Assembly: GCA_019419865.1 (NCBI GenBank)
Contig: JAHZIG010000011.1
Location: forward strand, 31,609 to 95,608
Direction of reading: 5' to 3'
Length of the DNA: 64,000 nt
Source: Clostridiales bacterium
GTDB lineage: Bacteria; Bacillota; Clostridia; Monoglobales; Monoglobaceae
Under the pieces are notes generated by a model. The model saw only the letters and a program-made list of their open reading frames with translations, did not search any database and was not told the DNA's origin. Position numbers and translations under genes: made by a program. This document shows positions 25,456-35,798 of this stretch, piece after piece. Every line of letters begins with the position of its first letter. Within the stretch, counting starts at the first letter, position 1.

Positions 25456-27135
25456 ATGAACAAAAGCGGCGCTGATATTGTACTCGAATGTTTATTGGAG
25501 CAGGGCGTGGACACAGTGTTCGGCTATCCCGGCGGAACCATACTCAATATCTACGACTCGATCTATAAATATTCGGATAAAATTAGGCATATACTCACTT
25601 CACACGAACAGGGCGCGGCGCACGCGGCCGACGGTTACGCAAGGAGTACCGGCAAGGTCGGCGTTTGTTTTGCTACATCGGGACCCGGCGCGACCAACCT
25701 CATAACCGGCATCGCTACAGCGTATATGGACTCTATCCCGATAGTGGCGATAACCTGTAACGTCGCGACCAATTCTCTGGGTAAGGATTCATTCCAAGAG
25801 GTGGATATAGTAGGCGTAACTATGCCGATAACCAAGCACAGCTTCCTGGTAAAGAAGGCGGAAGACATCGCCCCTACCATAAGAAGGGCGTTTGAGATCG
25901 CGGCGTCCGGACGTCCGGGACCGGTTCTCATAGATATAACCAAGGACGCGACCGCAAACTCTGCGGAGTATACCAAACAGATACCTAAGAAGATCGATAA
26001 CTACAAGATACAATCCGAGGTCGAGGATTTCGACAAAGTAATAGAGATGATAAACGCGGCGGAGCGTCCGTTCATATACGCGGGCGGCGGCGTTATCGCC
26101 GCGGGGGCGTCGGAGCAGCTTATCAAGTTCAGAGAGCTGGTAGACGCGCCGATAACGACCTCGCTGATGGGCATAGGCGCGTTCCCCGAGAGCGATCCCA
26201 ATTTCACCGGAATGATAGGCATGCACGGAACAAAGATCACCTCGCTCGCGATAAAGAACTGCGACCTTTTGATTGCGATAGGCGCAAGATTCTCCGAGAG
26301 GGTGACCTGCGCGCCGGATTCGTTCGCAAAGAACGCCAAGGTCGTACATATCGACGCGGACGTCGCGGAGATAGATAAGAACATCATGACCGACGCTCAC
26401 CTCATAGGCGACGCCAAGGCGGTCTTGGACGAGCTGAATAAGAGACTCTCCAAGCTTGAGCACAAAGACTGGATGGAACAGATCTATAAGTGGAAAGAAG
26501 AATATCCGGTATGCCATCCGGGAAGCGACGAATTCAACCCGCAGTACGTGGTCGAGAGACTCAACCAGATAGTCGGCGACGACGCGATAATCGTTACCGA
26601 CGTGGGCCAGCACCAGATGTGGACCGCGCAGTACTTCAAGATAAACAAGCCGAGACATTTCATCAGCTCGGGCGGGCTCGGAACGATGGGCTTCGGACTC
26701 GGCGCGGCGATAGGCGCCAAGGTGGCGAACCCCGATAAGACCGTAATAAACGTGACCGGCGACGGCTGTTTCCATATGAATATGCAGGAGCTTGCGACCG
26801 CCGCTAAGGAGGAGCTGCAGGTAATAGATATTTTGATTAACAACAACGTTTTGGGCATGGTAAGACAGTGGCAGAGACTATTTTACGGGAAGCGTTTCTC
26901 AAATACGACCCTCGATAAGAAGACCGACTACGACATGGTCGCGAAGGGTCTGGGCGCGAACGCGTTCACGGTGACCAACGCCGAGGAGTTCGAGGCGGCG
27001 ATCCAGGCGGCGCTTGCGGATAAGACCAAGCCCGCGCTGATCAACTGCGTAGTAAACCCGGACAACAACGTCCTGCCGATGGTGCCGGGCGGCGAGTCGA
27101 TAGAGGAGCCGATCCTGGAGATCAGCTTAGACTGA
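25456..27135 (+). CDS. ilvB: acetolactate synthase, large (catalytic) subunit
   Basis: Condenses two pyruvates, or pyruvate with 2-oxobutyrate, to start valine/leucine and isoleucine synthesis. The 559-residue protein is a complete thiamine-diphosphate enzyme: VDTVFGYPGGTILNIYD near residue 17 with the catalytic glutamate in LTSHEQGAAHAADG near 46, and the ThDP/Mg motif VTGDGCFHMNMQELATA with the closing NN near 435-465. FAD is expected as a structural cofactor. GGAG ribosome site. Followed 53 bases later by the regulatory subunit. Confidence 0.96.
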   Translation: MNKSGADIVLECLLEQGVDTVFGYPGGTILNIYDSIYKYSDKIRHILTSHEQGAAHAADGYARSTGKVGVCFATSGPGATNLITGIATAYMDSIPIVAITCNVATNSLGKDSFQEVDIVGVTMPITKHSFLVKKAEDIAPTIRRAFEIAASGRPGPVLIDITKDATANSAEYTKQIPKKIDNYKIQSEVEDFDKVIEMINAAERPFIYAGGGVIAAGASEQLIKFRELVDAPITTSLMGIGAFPESDPNFTGMIGMHGTKITSLAIKNCDLLIAIGARFSERVTCAPDSFAKNAKVVHIDADVAEIDKNIMTDAHLIGDAKAVLDELNKRLSKLEHKDWMEQIYKWKEEYPVCHPGSDEFNPQYVVERLNQIVGDDAIIVTDVGQHQMWTAQYFKINKPRHFISSGGLGTMGFGLGAAIGAKVANPDKTVINVTGDGCFHMNMQELATAAKEELQVIDILINNNVLGMVRQWQRLFYGKRFSNTTLDKKTDYDMVAKGLGANAFTVTNAEEFEAAIQAALADKTKPALINCVVNPDNNVLPMVPGGESIEEPILEISLD

Positions 27136-27188
27136 CGCGTATGGATCCAAAGATAGATAACAATAATTTAGAACGGAGGTTATAGCAT

Positions 27189-27695
27189 ATGAACGGTTAT
27201 GACGAGAACAAAAAGGATATGCACGTGCTTTCCATATACGTCGAGAACCACGCCGGCGTGCTCAGCCGGGTATCGGGACTGTTTTCAAGACGTATGTATA
27301 ACATAGACAGTCTTTCGGTAGGCGTGACCGAGAACCCTGAGATATCGAGAATGACGATAGTAACCCACGCGGACGACAACACGTTCCGCCAGATAAAGAA
27401 CCAGCTCTCCAAGCTCGTAGACGTAAAACATCTCTGCGAGCTCGAGCCGGACAGCGCGGTGCTGAGAGAGCACGTGCTGGTCAAGATCAACGCGAAGGAC
27501 ACGACCAAGGTCATAGAGATCTGCGATATATTCAGAGCCAACGTGGTGGACTACTCCAAAACGCTGATGACGGTAGAGTTGACCGGCGGCCCGAGCAAGA
27601 TCGACGCGTTTATCGATCTGATGGAGGATTTCGAGATACAAGGCCTTGTGAGGACCGGACTCACGGGACTCAAGAGAGGCAGCGCAACAACGTAG
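27189..27695 (+). CDS. ilvN: acetolactate synthase, small (regulatory) subunit
   Basis: Binds IlvB and confers feedback inhibition by branched-chain amino acids. The 168-residue protein begins with an ACT domain (LSIYVENHAGVLSRVSGLFS near residue 14) with RRMYNIDSLSVG, and ends with the usual LVRTGLTGLKRG. The final SATT comes from the repeat that starts at its last codons. Ribosome site GGAGG eleven bases before ATG. Operon with ilvB. Confidence 0.94.
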   Translation: MNGYDENKKDMHVLSIYVENHAGVLSRVSGLFSRRMYNIDSLSVGVTENPEISRMTIVTHADDNTFRQIKNQLSKLVDVKHLCELEPDSAVLREHVLVKINAKDTTKVIEICDIFRANVVDYSKTLMTVELTGGPSKIDAFIDLMEDFEIQGLVRTGLTGLKRGSATT

Positions 27696-27870
27696 GGATT
27701 AGAGATTAGCGAATAGCGAATAGGAATGTGAAACGCTTTTGTAGCGTGAAAAACGGGCGCTGTAGCGTGATAGGAAAACAGAGTATTCTTTCCGCATACG
27801 TAAGCGTTCGGCGTTACACGGGCGAATTTTACCCCTACTTCCTAATCCCTATTATCCTAACTCTATGTTG
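27688..27870 (-). repeat. GATTAG-family intergenic repeat, full copy (orientation B)
   Basis: CAACGTAGGGATTAGAGATT at the left, inside ilvN and supplying its stop, and CTAACTCTATGTTG at the right, whose TTG begins the TA locus 3 antitoxin -35 box. Interior boxes GTGAAACGCTTTTGTAGCG, GGAAAACAGAGTATTC and GGCGTTACACGGGCG. Confidence 0.9.
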
Positions 27871-27896
27871 ACAATACAAAAATTTTGATGTATAAT
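27868..27896 (+). promoter_or_regulatory. promoter of TA locus 3 antitoxin RNA
   Basis: TTGACA, 17 bases, TATAAT, a perfect consensus. Confidence 0.8.
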
Positions 27897-27901
27897 AAAA
27901 G

Positions 27902-27996
27902 CAGAAAAGAGGAAAACCGTTAAACGGTTAGCCAAGAAAATATACTATACTATATATAGCCGTTTCCCTGACCTAAGAGACGGCTATATTGCTTTT
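27902..27996 (+). ncRNA. TA locus 3: putative antitoxin RNA
   Basis: Predicted small RNA of about 95 nt. Its 5' part holds GCAGAAAAGAGG and CGGTTAGCC, both present in the same order and orientation in the 5' leader of the opposing toxin RNA, so the two RNAs can pair there by complementarity as well as at the overlapping terminator (TATAGCCGT/ACGGCTATA then TTGCTTTT). This is the par/Fst RNA II plan. Confidence 0.65.
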
Positions 27997-28058
27997 ATGG
28001 AGACTATTATTAAAAAAATAATAATAGAAATAATTACTTTAAGTAAAGCTCTCCACAT
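27984..28058 (-). CDS. TA locus 3: Fst-like hydrophobic type I toxin, 24 aa
   Basis: Encodes MWRALLKVIISIIIFLIIV followed by SIKAI: a basic start, one membrane segment and a short tail. A very strong site, AAAGGGGGTG, lies six bases before ATG and is preceded immediately by a perfect stem-loop (TGTCGC-AACT-GCGACA at 28076-28091), as in fst mRNA where such a hairpin delays translation. A consensus promoter gives a leader of about 76 nt. The stop codon lies in the terminator shared with the convergent antitoxin RNA. No transcript or toxicity data; identity rests on architecture, peptide character and the conserved paralogue at locus 2. Too short for standard gene callers. Confidence 0.72.
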   Translation of the reverse strand: MWRALLKVIISIIIFLIIVSIKAI

Positions 28059-28140
28059 AAGCGTCACCCCCTTTCTGTCGCAGTTGCGACAATAGGAGAT
28101 GGCTAACCGCTCTTCAATTACCTCTTATCTGCTAACGATA

Positions 28141-28169
28141 ATTATATATCATTCGACAAATCATGTCAA
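28141..28169 (-). promoter_or_regulatory. promoter of TA locus 3 toxin RNA
   Basis: Minus strand: TTGACA, 17 bases, TATAAT. The transcript would begin near AGCAGATAAGAGGTAA. Confidence 0.78.
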
Positions 28170-28184
28170 TTTACAATTCTTTTA

Positions 28185-28309
28185 CAAAGTATTCCCTTTC
28201 CGTAAACATAACCGTCAGGCGTTAAAGAAAGAAATTTCCGCCCCTATTCGCTATTCTCTAATCTCTAATCGCTACGTCCCCTAACGCCTACTTCCTAACT
28301 CCTACGTTG
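28185..28309 (-). repeat. GATTAG-family repeat, half copy with doubled end (orientation B)
   Basis: Begins at the AGTATTCC box, continues through CGTCAGGCGTTA, and reaches CTAATCGCTACGT, followed by a second end CTAACTCCTACGTTG. It bounds TA locus 3 on the toxin-promoter side. Confidence 0.78.
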
Positions 28310-28529
28310 CGCGTAATATTTTGGCTTTTTGCTTTGCTATGGTTGTTGTTTTTATGTTTTCGGATGTTTTATTCGCCGATCGCTGAGTTGAATGGAACTA
28401 TATAATAGCTTTTTTCGTCTTATATATTATACAATGTTTATTACATAAATATATTATCCAACTACGGTTCGGCTGTTTTTAAGTCGGTCGCGCCAAAAAT
28501 CAATTAATTCAAAAAAGGGAGCGGATATT

Positions 28530-30506
28530 ATGAAAAGATTTATCGGTTTAATGGTCTGCGCGATCTTATCGCTGACGGCGGTCTGCGTATGCGCTGAGGA
28601 GCTGGATACGTCGGATATGGAAGCTTTGGAGGGCGATTACGTTTTAACTTCATTGCTGGAGGATTTTGAGGCGGGCGAATACGGCGACGAAATGTATTGC
28701 ATTTCGCAATACGGATATATGGGCGGCGGCGAAACGCATTTTATGATTTACAAAGACGACGATAACATTAATTTTGTAGTGAACTACAGTAACCTAAGAT
28801 ATAACGTCTACTATAACGACTACGACGAATCGGATCCGGACTATGTTCCCGATGAGACGATATTCACCGCGACGCTTACGGAAGAAGAATACGATTATAT
28901 CGAAAATTATATCGAATCTCAGGCGATAGACTGCCTGCCCGACTGGAATACCGGGATCGTACACGACGGAAGCGAATATCAATACACGCATTTTACAAAG
29001 GATGAGAAATACGCGGTCTCCATGAACAACGTCGGAGTCGTAGAAGGAAAAAGCGACGCGGTATACGCGAACCTCATCAAGCTATTCCGGAGCTTTGTGG
29101 ATATGGACGAGGACGACGAGGGATATTCGCTTATCTGGAGTTCGCTCGAAAGATATTATCCGGACAATAAATGCGATTCAGCCGCCGCGGAGCTTTTGGT
29201 CGACGCCTCGGATCATTATATTGAATCGGTATGGAAAAACGGCGACGATTTCAGGGTCTGCGTCAGAGGCGAAGACGGCGAACTCAAATGGCGGCGTTTC
29301 GTCAATAACACCGTGGACGTAGAAGTTCCCGAGCCGAGCGGCGTTACTTTGCAGGACGCGTGGGACGACGTGCCGAATCCGTACCCGGGCGACGATCCGA
29401 CGGCCGAAGAGCCGAACGGGTACCTTATGTATAAAGAACTCAACAACTACCCGTGGCAGGTCGAGTGGAACGGGTACAGGGTCCGCGCCATGAGGAAATA
29501 TACCGACGGCAAATACGTAGACGGACTCTGGTTTACCAAGACGGGCGAGGAACCTCGGCTGATAGCGACCGGAGAATACGCGAATCCGGTGGTGGACGCG
29601 TACGACGACCTGGTATTCTGCGAAAAATCTATAGACGGCTTTGACAAACCTACCCAGCTTGTCAAAATAGATCTTAACACGTACGAGGAAACTCCCGTAG
29701 ATTTCGGCGTCGAAACATATTACGGAGACGAGCTCCCGTACGCTCTGGAGCCGATCGCAATGATTCGCAACAACGCGCATCTATTCGCTATCTACGAGGA
29801 CTACTACTTCTGCTACGATCCTATTACGGACACGGCTAAATACGTCGACTCAACCTGGTCGATGCCCGAACTGCTCGACGATATGGACGAAAGATTTCTG
29901 CAAAATAGATCCGGCGCAGAATACTACGCCGTAGACAAAGAATCCAGCTCCAATACTACTACGTTGGGCGTATTGGATATCCAAACGTTTGAATTTACCC
30001 CGATAGCCGAATACGAGGACACGAGCCTCACATCCAACGACGTTTGGGTGGACGAGGAGGAAAACGCGGTCTACGCGGTCTGCGACGGGAACTTATATTC
30101 GCTGCCGCTCTACGACGACCCGCCCGAAGTCGACGACGCCGGATCCGACGGCGCGGTAACGGTGGAAATAAACGGCGAGGCTCTCGAGCTCGAACGGGAG
30201 CCGATAATGGAGAACGACCGCGTCCTCGTACCCATGCGCGCGATATTCGAAGCGCTTGGCGCGGAGGTCTCTTGGGATAACGAGACCAACACGGCGAGCG
30301 CGGTACGCGGCGACGTTTCCGTCTCGATAACTATAGACCGGGGCGTAATGCTAAAAAACGGAGCCGAGATCTCGCTCGACGCGCCGGCAAGGCTCATAGA
30401 CGACGGATACACATATGTGCCGATAAGAGCGATAAGCGAAGCCTTCGGCGCCGAAGTCGTCTGGGACGAGGATAGTTACAAAGTAGTAGTCAATACCGCA
30501 ACGTAG
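28530..30506 (+). CDS. secreted protein with C-terminal copper amine oxidase-like (stalk) domain
   Basis: A 658-residue exported protein. Residues 1-22 are a signal peptide (GLMVCAILSLTAVCVCA). Residues 25-520 match nothing I recognise, though 290-520 show repeated short beta-strand patterns of a propeller-like kind (YKELNNYPWQVEWNGYRVRA, DGLWFTKTGEEPRLIATGEY). Residues about 545-658 are two copper amine oxidase N-domain-like repeats (VLVPMRAIFEALGAEVSWD and YVPIRAISEAFGAEVVWD), common on clostridial surface proteins; they are not amine oxidases. GGGAG ribosome site. It interrupts the ilv block without an obvious metabolic link. The last residues (NTAT) and stop come from a repeat. Confidence 0.8.
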   Translation: MKRFIGLMVCAILSLTAVCVCAEELDTSDMEALEGDYVLTSLLEDFEAGEYGDEMYCISQYGYMGGGETHFMIYKDDDNINFVVNYSNLRYNVYYNDYDESDPDYVPDETIFTATLTEEEYDYIENYIESQAIDCLPDWNTGIVHDGSEYQYTHFTKDEKYAVSMNNVGVVEGKSDAVYANLIKLFRSFVDMDEDDEGYSLIWSSLERYYPDNKCDSAAAELLVDASDHYIESVWKNGDDFRVCVRGEDGELKWRRFVNNTVDVEVPEPSGVTLQDAWDDVPNPYPGDDPTAEEPNGYLMYKELNNYPWQVEWNGYRVRAMRKYTDGKYVDGLWFTKTGEEPRLIATGEYANPVVDAYDDLVFCEKSIDGFDKPTQLVKIDLNTYEETPVDFGVETYYGDELPYALEPIAMIRNNAHLFAIYEDYYFCYDPITDTAKYVDSTWSMPELLDDMDERFLQNRSGAEYYAVDKESSSNTTTLGVLDIQTFEFTPIAEYEDTSLTSNDVWVDEEENAVYAVCDGNLYSLPLYDDPPEVDDAGSDGAVTVEINGEALELEREPIMENDRVLVPMRAIFEALGAEVSWDNETNTASAVRGDVSVSITIDRGVMLKNGAEISLDAPARLIDDGYTYVPIRAISEAFGAEVVWDEDSYKVVVNTAT

Positions 30507-30666
30507 GGATTAGTCGTTAGGGATTAGGAGCCCAAACCGCTTTCGTAACCGCTTAAACGGCCGTTGTAGCCGCATAGGAAAAAGTATTCCCATTTCGCAG
30601 GAAAAACCGTCAGGCGTTAAAGGGGCGGCGTTCCTACTCCCTAATTCCTAATCTCTAATCTCTACA
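30500..30666 (-). repeat. GATTAG-family intergenic repeat, full copy (orientation B)
   Basis: CAACGTAGGGATTAGTCGTT at the left, inside the preceding gene, and CTAATCTCTAATCTCTACA at the right. Interior boxes AACGGCCGTTGTAGCCGC, GGAAAAAGTATTCCC and CGTCAGGCGTTA. Confidence 0.85.
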
Positions 30667-30725
30667 ATAAAGAGAGCGAAAACGGTATGAAAACTATAAC
30701 TTGTCATAAAATCAGATAAAAAATA

Positions 30726-30754
30726 TTGACAAAAACCGTATAGAATTATAAAAT
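30726..30754 (+). promoter_or_regulatory. ilvC: promoter of ilvC
   Basis: TTGACA, 17 bases, TAAAAT. The leader contains a CCTAAAG/CTTTAGG stem ending just before the GGAGG ribosome site. Confidence 0.65.
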
Positions 30755-30813
30755 AGATGAGAACATTTAATAAATATATTATATACCTAAAGCCCTTCAA
30801 AAACTGACTTTAG

Positions 30814-31824
<1,011 letters not shown>

Positions 31825-31943
31825 TCCGCTTTTGCAAAGCGGGATCGGACGCGGGTTCGACGGGTAGCCAAACGCCCGGCGCGCCGCGCCAACGAGCTTA
31901 TAAAACTATATTATCACACCTTTAATATTAATTAGATATTTGA

Positions 31944-31971
31944 GGGGCGGGCGAATTGCCCCGCCCTTTTA
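31944..31971 (+). terminator. intrinsic terminator of ilvC
   Basis: GGGCGGG pairs with CCCGCCC around an eight-base loop, then TTTTAAT. The following 140 bases up to ilvD hold an AT-rich probable promoter region (TTGATA, TATATT) but no gene. Confidence 0.8.
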
Positions 31972-32115
31972 ATATAGGATCGCGGACGCCGAGGAGAGGC
32001 GGGGGATAAGTTCGCTTAGGCTCGCTTGCTCGGCCTATGTAAATTTGATACGGATCGATACCGATCGATATATTATAAACGATATATTATAAATATAGAA
32101 TAGAGGGCTAAAAAT

Positions 32116-33801
32116 ATGATTTCAGATAAAGTAAAAAAAGGCGTCGGTAAGGCGCCGCATCGTTCGTTATTTAAGGCTATGGGCTTTACCGACGAGGAGA
32201 TCGACAGACCGCTCATAGGCGTAGTCAACTCCCAGAGCGAGATCGTTCCGGGACACGTTCACTTAGACACGATCGCCAAGGCGGCGAAGGAAGGCGTAAG
32301 GATGGCCGGCGGCACCCCGATAGAGGTTCCGGCTATAGCGGTTTGCGACGGTATCTCGATGGGTCACGAGGGTATGCATTATTCGCTGGTATCCCGCGAG
32401 ATAATCGCGGATTCTATCGAGACTCTCGCTAAGGCGCACCAGTTCGACGGACTTGTGCTGATACCCAACTGCGACAAGGTCGTTCCCGGTATGCTCATGG
32501 CGGCGGCGAGACTTAATATCCCCGCTATAGTCATAAGCGGCGGACCTATGCTCCCCGGCAACAGCAGATGCAGCGACAAGCGTCTCAGCCTCACGGATAT
32601 GTTCGAGTTCGTAGGCGCCGAGGCCGCGGGCAATATGTCGGAGGCCGAAGTAGTAGAGGAAGAGAACGTCGCGTGTCCTACCTGCGGCTCCTGCTCGGGT
32701 ATGTTCACCGCTAACAGCATGAACTGCCTGACCGAGGTCATAGGCATGGGCCTGCCCGGCAACGGCACGATCCCCGCGGTATACGGCGCGAGAGTTCAGC
32801 TCGCAAAAAAAGCGGGTATGCAGATAATGACCCTGGTCGAAAAGGATATAAAGCCCCGCGATATCATGACCGAGGCGGCGTTTATAAACGCTATGACGAT
32901 GGATATGGCGCTCGGCTGCAGCACCAACAGTATGCTCCACCTTCCGGCTATAGCTCACGAGGCGGGGGTTACGCTGAACCTGGAGATAGCGAACGAGGTG
33001 AGCGCGAGGACGCCGAACCTGACCAAGCTCGCGCCCGCGGGACATACGTTTATTGTGGATCTCTACGAGGCGGGCGGTATCCCGGCGGTCGAGAGCGAGA
33101 TAGCGAAAAAGGGTCTGCTCGACCTGAACTGTATGACGGTGACCGGCAAGACGGTAGGAGAGAATATAGAGGGCGCGGTCAATAAGGACACGAACATAAT
33201 ACGCCCGATAGACAATCCGTACAGCGAGACCGGCGGCATAGCGATACTCAAAGGGAATATCGCGCCCGACAGCTGCGTTGTAAAGAGGAGCGCGGTAAAG
33301 CCGGAGATGCTCGTACACGAGGGGCCGGCGGTCGTATTCGACAGCGAGGACGAGAGTATAGAGGCGATACTCGGCGGCAAGATCAAGAAGGGCGACGTAG
33401 TCGTTATCCGTTACGAGGGGCCGAAAGGCGGACCCGGAATGAGAGAGATGCTCTCCCCGACCTCGGCTATCGCGGGAATGGGACTTGATTCGGACGTCGC
33501 GCTGATAACCGACGGACGTTTCTCCGGAGCGACCAGAGGCGCGGCTATAGGTCACGTTTCGCCCGAAGCGGCGGAGGGCGGACCTATCGCGTTTATCAAG
33601 GACGGAGATATAATATCGATCAATATCCCCGAGGGTACGATAGAAGTCAAGGTCTCGGACGAGGAGATGGAGGAGAGGAAGAAGAACTTCACTCCCAAAC
33701 CGCCGAAGATCCAGGGCGGAGTCCTCGCCAAATACGCGGCTTTGGTAACGTCCGCGTCGACCGGAGCGGTTTTGAAGGTGAACGTAGCGATTAGCGATTA
33801 G
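32116..33801 (+). CDS. ilvD: dihydroxy-acid dehydratase
   Basis: Fe-S enzyme forming 2-oxoisovalerate and 2-oxo-3-methylvalerate. The 561-residue protein has the cluster cysteines in [12 protein letters not shown] near residue 117 and [18 protein letters not shown] near 190, plus [14 protein letters not shown] near 375 and [19 protein letters not shown] near 465. The family normally ends near STGAVLK; here VNVAISD is added, encoded by the terminal repeat of the following element, which also gives the stop. Ribosome site is weak (AGAGGGC). Confidence 0.96.
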   Translation: MISDKVKKGVGKAPHRSLFKAMGFTDEEIDRPLIGVVNSQSEIVPGHVHLDTIAKAAKEGVRMAGGTPIEVPAIAVCDGISMGHEGMHYSLVSREIIADSIETLAKAHQFDGLVLIPNCDKVVPGMLMAAARLNIPAIVISGGPMLPGNSRCSDKRLSLTDMFEFVGAEAAGNMSEAEVVEEENVACPTCGSCSGMFTANSMNCLTEVIGMGLPGNGTIPAVYGARVQLAKKAGMQIMTLVEKDIKPRDIMTEAAFINAMTMDMALGCSTNSMLHLPAIAHEAGVTLNLEIANEVSARTPNLTKLAPAGHTFIVDLYEAGGIPAVESEIAKKGLLDLNCMTVTGKTVGENIEGAVNKDTNIIRPIDNPYSETGGIAILKGNIAPDSCVVKRSAVKPEMLVHEGPAVVFDSEDESIEAILGGKIKKGDVVVIRYEGPKGGPGMREMLSPTSAIAGMGLDSDVALITDGRFSGATRGAAIGHVSPEAAEGGPIAFIKDGDIISINIPEGTIEVKVSDEEMEERKKNFTPKPPKIQGGVLAKYAALVTSASTGAVLKVNVAISD

Positions 33802-33966
33802 AGAATAGCGAATAGGGGGTAAAATGGGCGGCTGTAACGCCGAATATAAGCGTGTGCGGATTGTAATACGGTATTTTCCTAATAACGTTACGGAAGCCGT
33901 ATAAACGGTTGCGAAAGCCTTTAGGCCCCCTACTCCCTAATTCCTATTATCCTAATTCCTACGTTG
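33780..33966 (+). repeat. GATTAG-family intergenic repeat, full copy (orientation A)
   Basis: AACGTAGCGATTAGCGATTA at the left, within ilvD, and CTAATTCCTACGTTG at the right, 17 bases before the next ATG. Interior: GGGGTAAAATGGGCGGCTG, TAACGCCG, TGCGGATTGTAATAC, TTTTCCTAATAACG. Confidence 0.85.
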
Positions 33967-33983
33967 GGTAATAATAAATAATT

Positions 33984-35576
33984 ATGATAAATAACAATAA
34001 CGATTCAAAAAAAATACAGATATTTGATTCCACTCTTCGGGACGGAGTCCAGGGGGAGGGGATAAATTTTTCTGTGTCCGATAAGATAAATATCGTAAAG
34101 GCTCTCGACGAATTGGGGGTCGGATATATCGAGGCGGGGAATCCCGGCTCCAATCCTAAGGATCTTGAGTTCTTCGAAGAGGTCAAGGGGCTTGAGCTGA
34201 AACACGCCAAGATAGTCGCGTTCGGTTCGACGCGGCGGCGGAATATTCTCGCCCGCAACGATTCCAATTGCAGGTCGCTGCTCAGCGCGGGAACGGACGC
34301 GGTCGCGATATTCGGGAAGAGCTGGGATCTGCACGTGGAAAAGATACTCGGCGCGACCCTCGAGGAGAACCTCAACATGATACGCGACACGGTGAGCTTT
34401 TTTAAGGACATGGGCAAGGAAGTCGTATTCGACGCGGAACATTTCTTCGACGGATATAAGAACAATCCCGACTACGCGCTCATGAGCCTGCGCGCCGCAT
34501 GCGAGGGCGGAGCCGACTGTTTAGCGCTGTGCGAGACGAACGGCGGCGCGTTTCCGGACGAGGTATACGAGATCGTCAAGGCGGCCGCTAAGGAGGTAGA
34601 CGTTCCGCTCGGGATACACTGCCACAACGACAGCGGCTGCGCGGCGGCTAATTCGATCATGGCGGTAAAGGCAGGCTGTAGCCAAGTCCAGGGCACGTAT
34701 CTCGGCTACGGCGAAAGATGCGGCAACGCGAACCTATCGACGATAATCCCGGGCTTGCAGCTAAAGCTCGGCTACGACTGTATCCCCGAGGAGAACATGA
34801 CCAAACTGACCCAGACGGCGCGGCTTATAGCCGAGATAGCCAACGACCCGCTGTATAAGGGCATGCCCTACGTCGGACGTTCGGCGTTTTCGCATAAGGC
34901 CGGGATGCATATCGACGGGGTGAACAAACTTTCTAAGTCGTTCGAACATATCCCGCCGGACAGCGTCGGCAACGAGCGGCGGTTCTTGATGAGCGAAGTC
35001 GCGGGGCGGAGCACGGTACTGAAAAAGATCAACAAGATCGCGCCCGAACTGACCAAGGATTCGGAGCAGACGCAGGCGATATGCGACGCGGTGAAGAGGC
35101 TCGAATACGACGGCTATTCGTTCGAGGCGGCGGACGCGAGCTTTGAACTGCTTGTAAGAGAGATACTCGGGACGAGAAAGGAATATTTCAAACTCGACTA
35201 TTTCAAAGCGATAACCGACGAGCCGGCGATCCAGGAATACGCGGCTTCGGCGCTCATAAAGGTGTCGGTCGGCGATAAGACCGAGATCACCGCGGCCGAG
35301 GGCGACGGACCCGTGCACGCGCTCGATACCGCGCTCAGAAAGGCGCTCGCGGTGTTCTATCCGCAGCTTAAGAATATGCAGCTCATCGACTACAAGGTCA
35401 GAGTCTTAGAGGACAGAAAGGCCACGGCTTCAAAGGTCAGAGTCCTGATCGACAGCTCGGACGGATTGAGATCGTGGTCGACCGTGGGCGTGTCCACCGA
35501 CGTTATAGAGGCGTCCTGGAAAGCGCTCGTCGAGGCGGCCGAATATAAACTATTGATAAGCGAACGTAGCGAATAG
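33984..35576 (+). CDS. cimA: (R)-citramalate synthase
   Basis: Condenses acetyl-CoA with pyruvate to citramalate, giving 2-oxobutyrate for isoleucine without threonine. The 530-residue protein starts with the DRE-TIM signature IFDSTLRDGVQGEGI near residue 11; AGNPGSNPKDLEFFEE near 47, HCHNDSGCAAANSIMAV near 208 and GTYLGYGERCGNANL near 237 follow. The NPGSNPKDLEFF segment and the C-terminal domain (residues 385-525) fit the CimA/TIGR00977-type group rather than LeuA. The next genes, leuC, leuD and leuB, act on citramalate as well as isopropylmalate. C-terminal SERSE and the stop come from a repeat. Confidence 0.88.
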   Translation: MINNNNDSKKIQIFDSTLRDGVQGEGINFSVSDKINIVKALDELGVGYIEAGNPGSNPKDLEFFEEVKGLELKHAKIVAFGSTRRRNILARNDSNCRSLLSAGTDAVAIFGKSWDLHVEKILGATLEENLNMIRDTVSFFKDMGKEVVFDAEHFFDGYKNNPDYALMSLRAACEGGADCLALCETNGGAFPDEVYEIVKAAAKEVDVPLGIHCHNDSGCAAANSIMAVKAGCSQVQGTYLGYGERCGNANLSTIIPGLQLKLGYDCIPEENMTKLTQTARLIAEIANDPLYKGMPYVGRSAFSHKAGMHIDGVNKLSKSFEHIPPDSVGNERRFLMSEVAGRSTVLKKINKIAPELTKDSEQTQAICDAVKRLEYDGYSFEAADASFELLVREILGTRKEYFKLDYFKAITDEPAIQEYAASALIKVSVGDKTEITAAEGDGPVHALDTALRKALAVFYPQLKNMQLIDYKVRVLEDRKATASKVRVLIDSSDGLRSWSTVGVSTDVIEASWKALVEAAEYKLLISERSE

Positions 35577-35747
35577 CGATTAGAGAATAGCGAATAGGGG
35601 GTAAAATGGGTTAATTTAACGCCTGACGCGAGCTTTTGCGGAAAAGGAATACTCCGTTTTCCTATCATGCTACAGAAGCCGTTTTTCACGTTAAAGAAGC
35701 GTTTTCACCCCCTAATCGCTAATCGCCAATCGCTAATCTCTACGTTG
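35563..35747 (+). repeat. GATTAG-family intergenic repeat, full copy (orientation A)
   Basis: AACGTAGCGAATAGCGATTA at the left, inside cimA, and CTAATCTCTACGTTG at the right. Interior: GGGGTAAAATGGG, TAACGCCTGACGCGAG, TTGCGGAAAAGGAATACTCC, CACGTTAAAGAAGCGTTTTC. Confidence 0.9.
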
Positions 35748-35773
35748 ACATCAGATATTTAATATTGTATAAT
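35745..35773 (+). promoter_or_regulatory. promoter of leuCDB, -35 shared with a repeat end
   Basis: TTGACA, 17 bases, TATAAT; TTG is the last triplet of the repeat to the left. It faces leuC, 250 bases away, across a diverged repeat copy. Confidence 0.6.
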
Positions 35774-35798
35774 TATTGGCATAGTTAAAAGATAATCA

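Noticed and set aside
35745..35798. A fourth TA locus
   Set aside because: The same repeat-promoter junction exists, but no antitoxin terminator, toxin frame or opposing promoter follows; it is better read as the leuC promoter.
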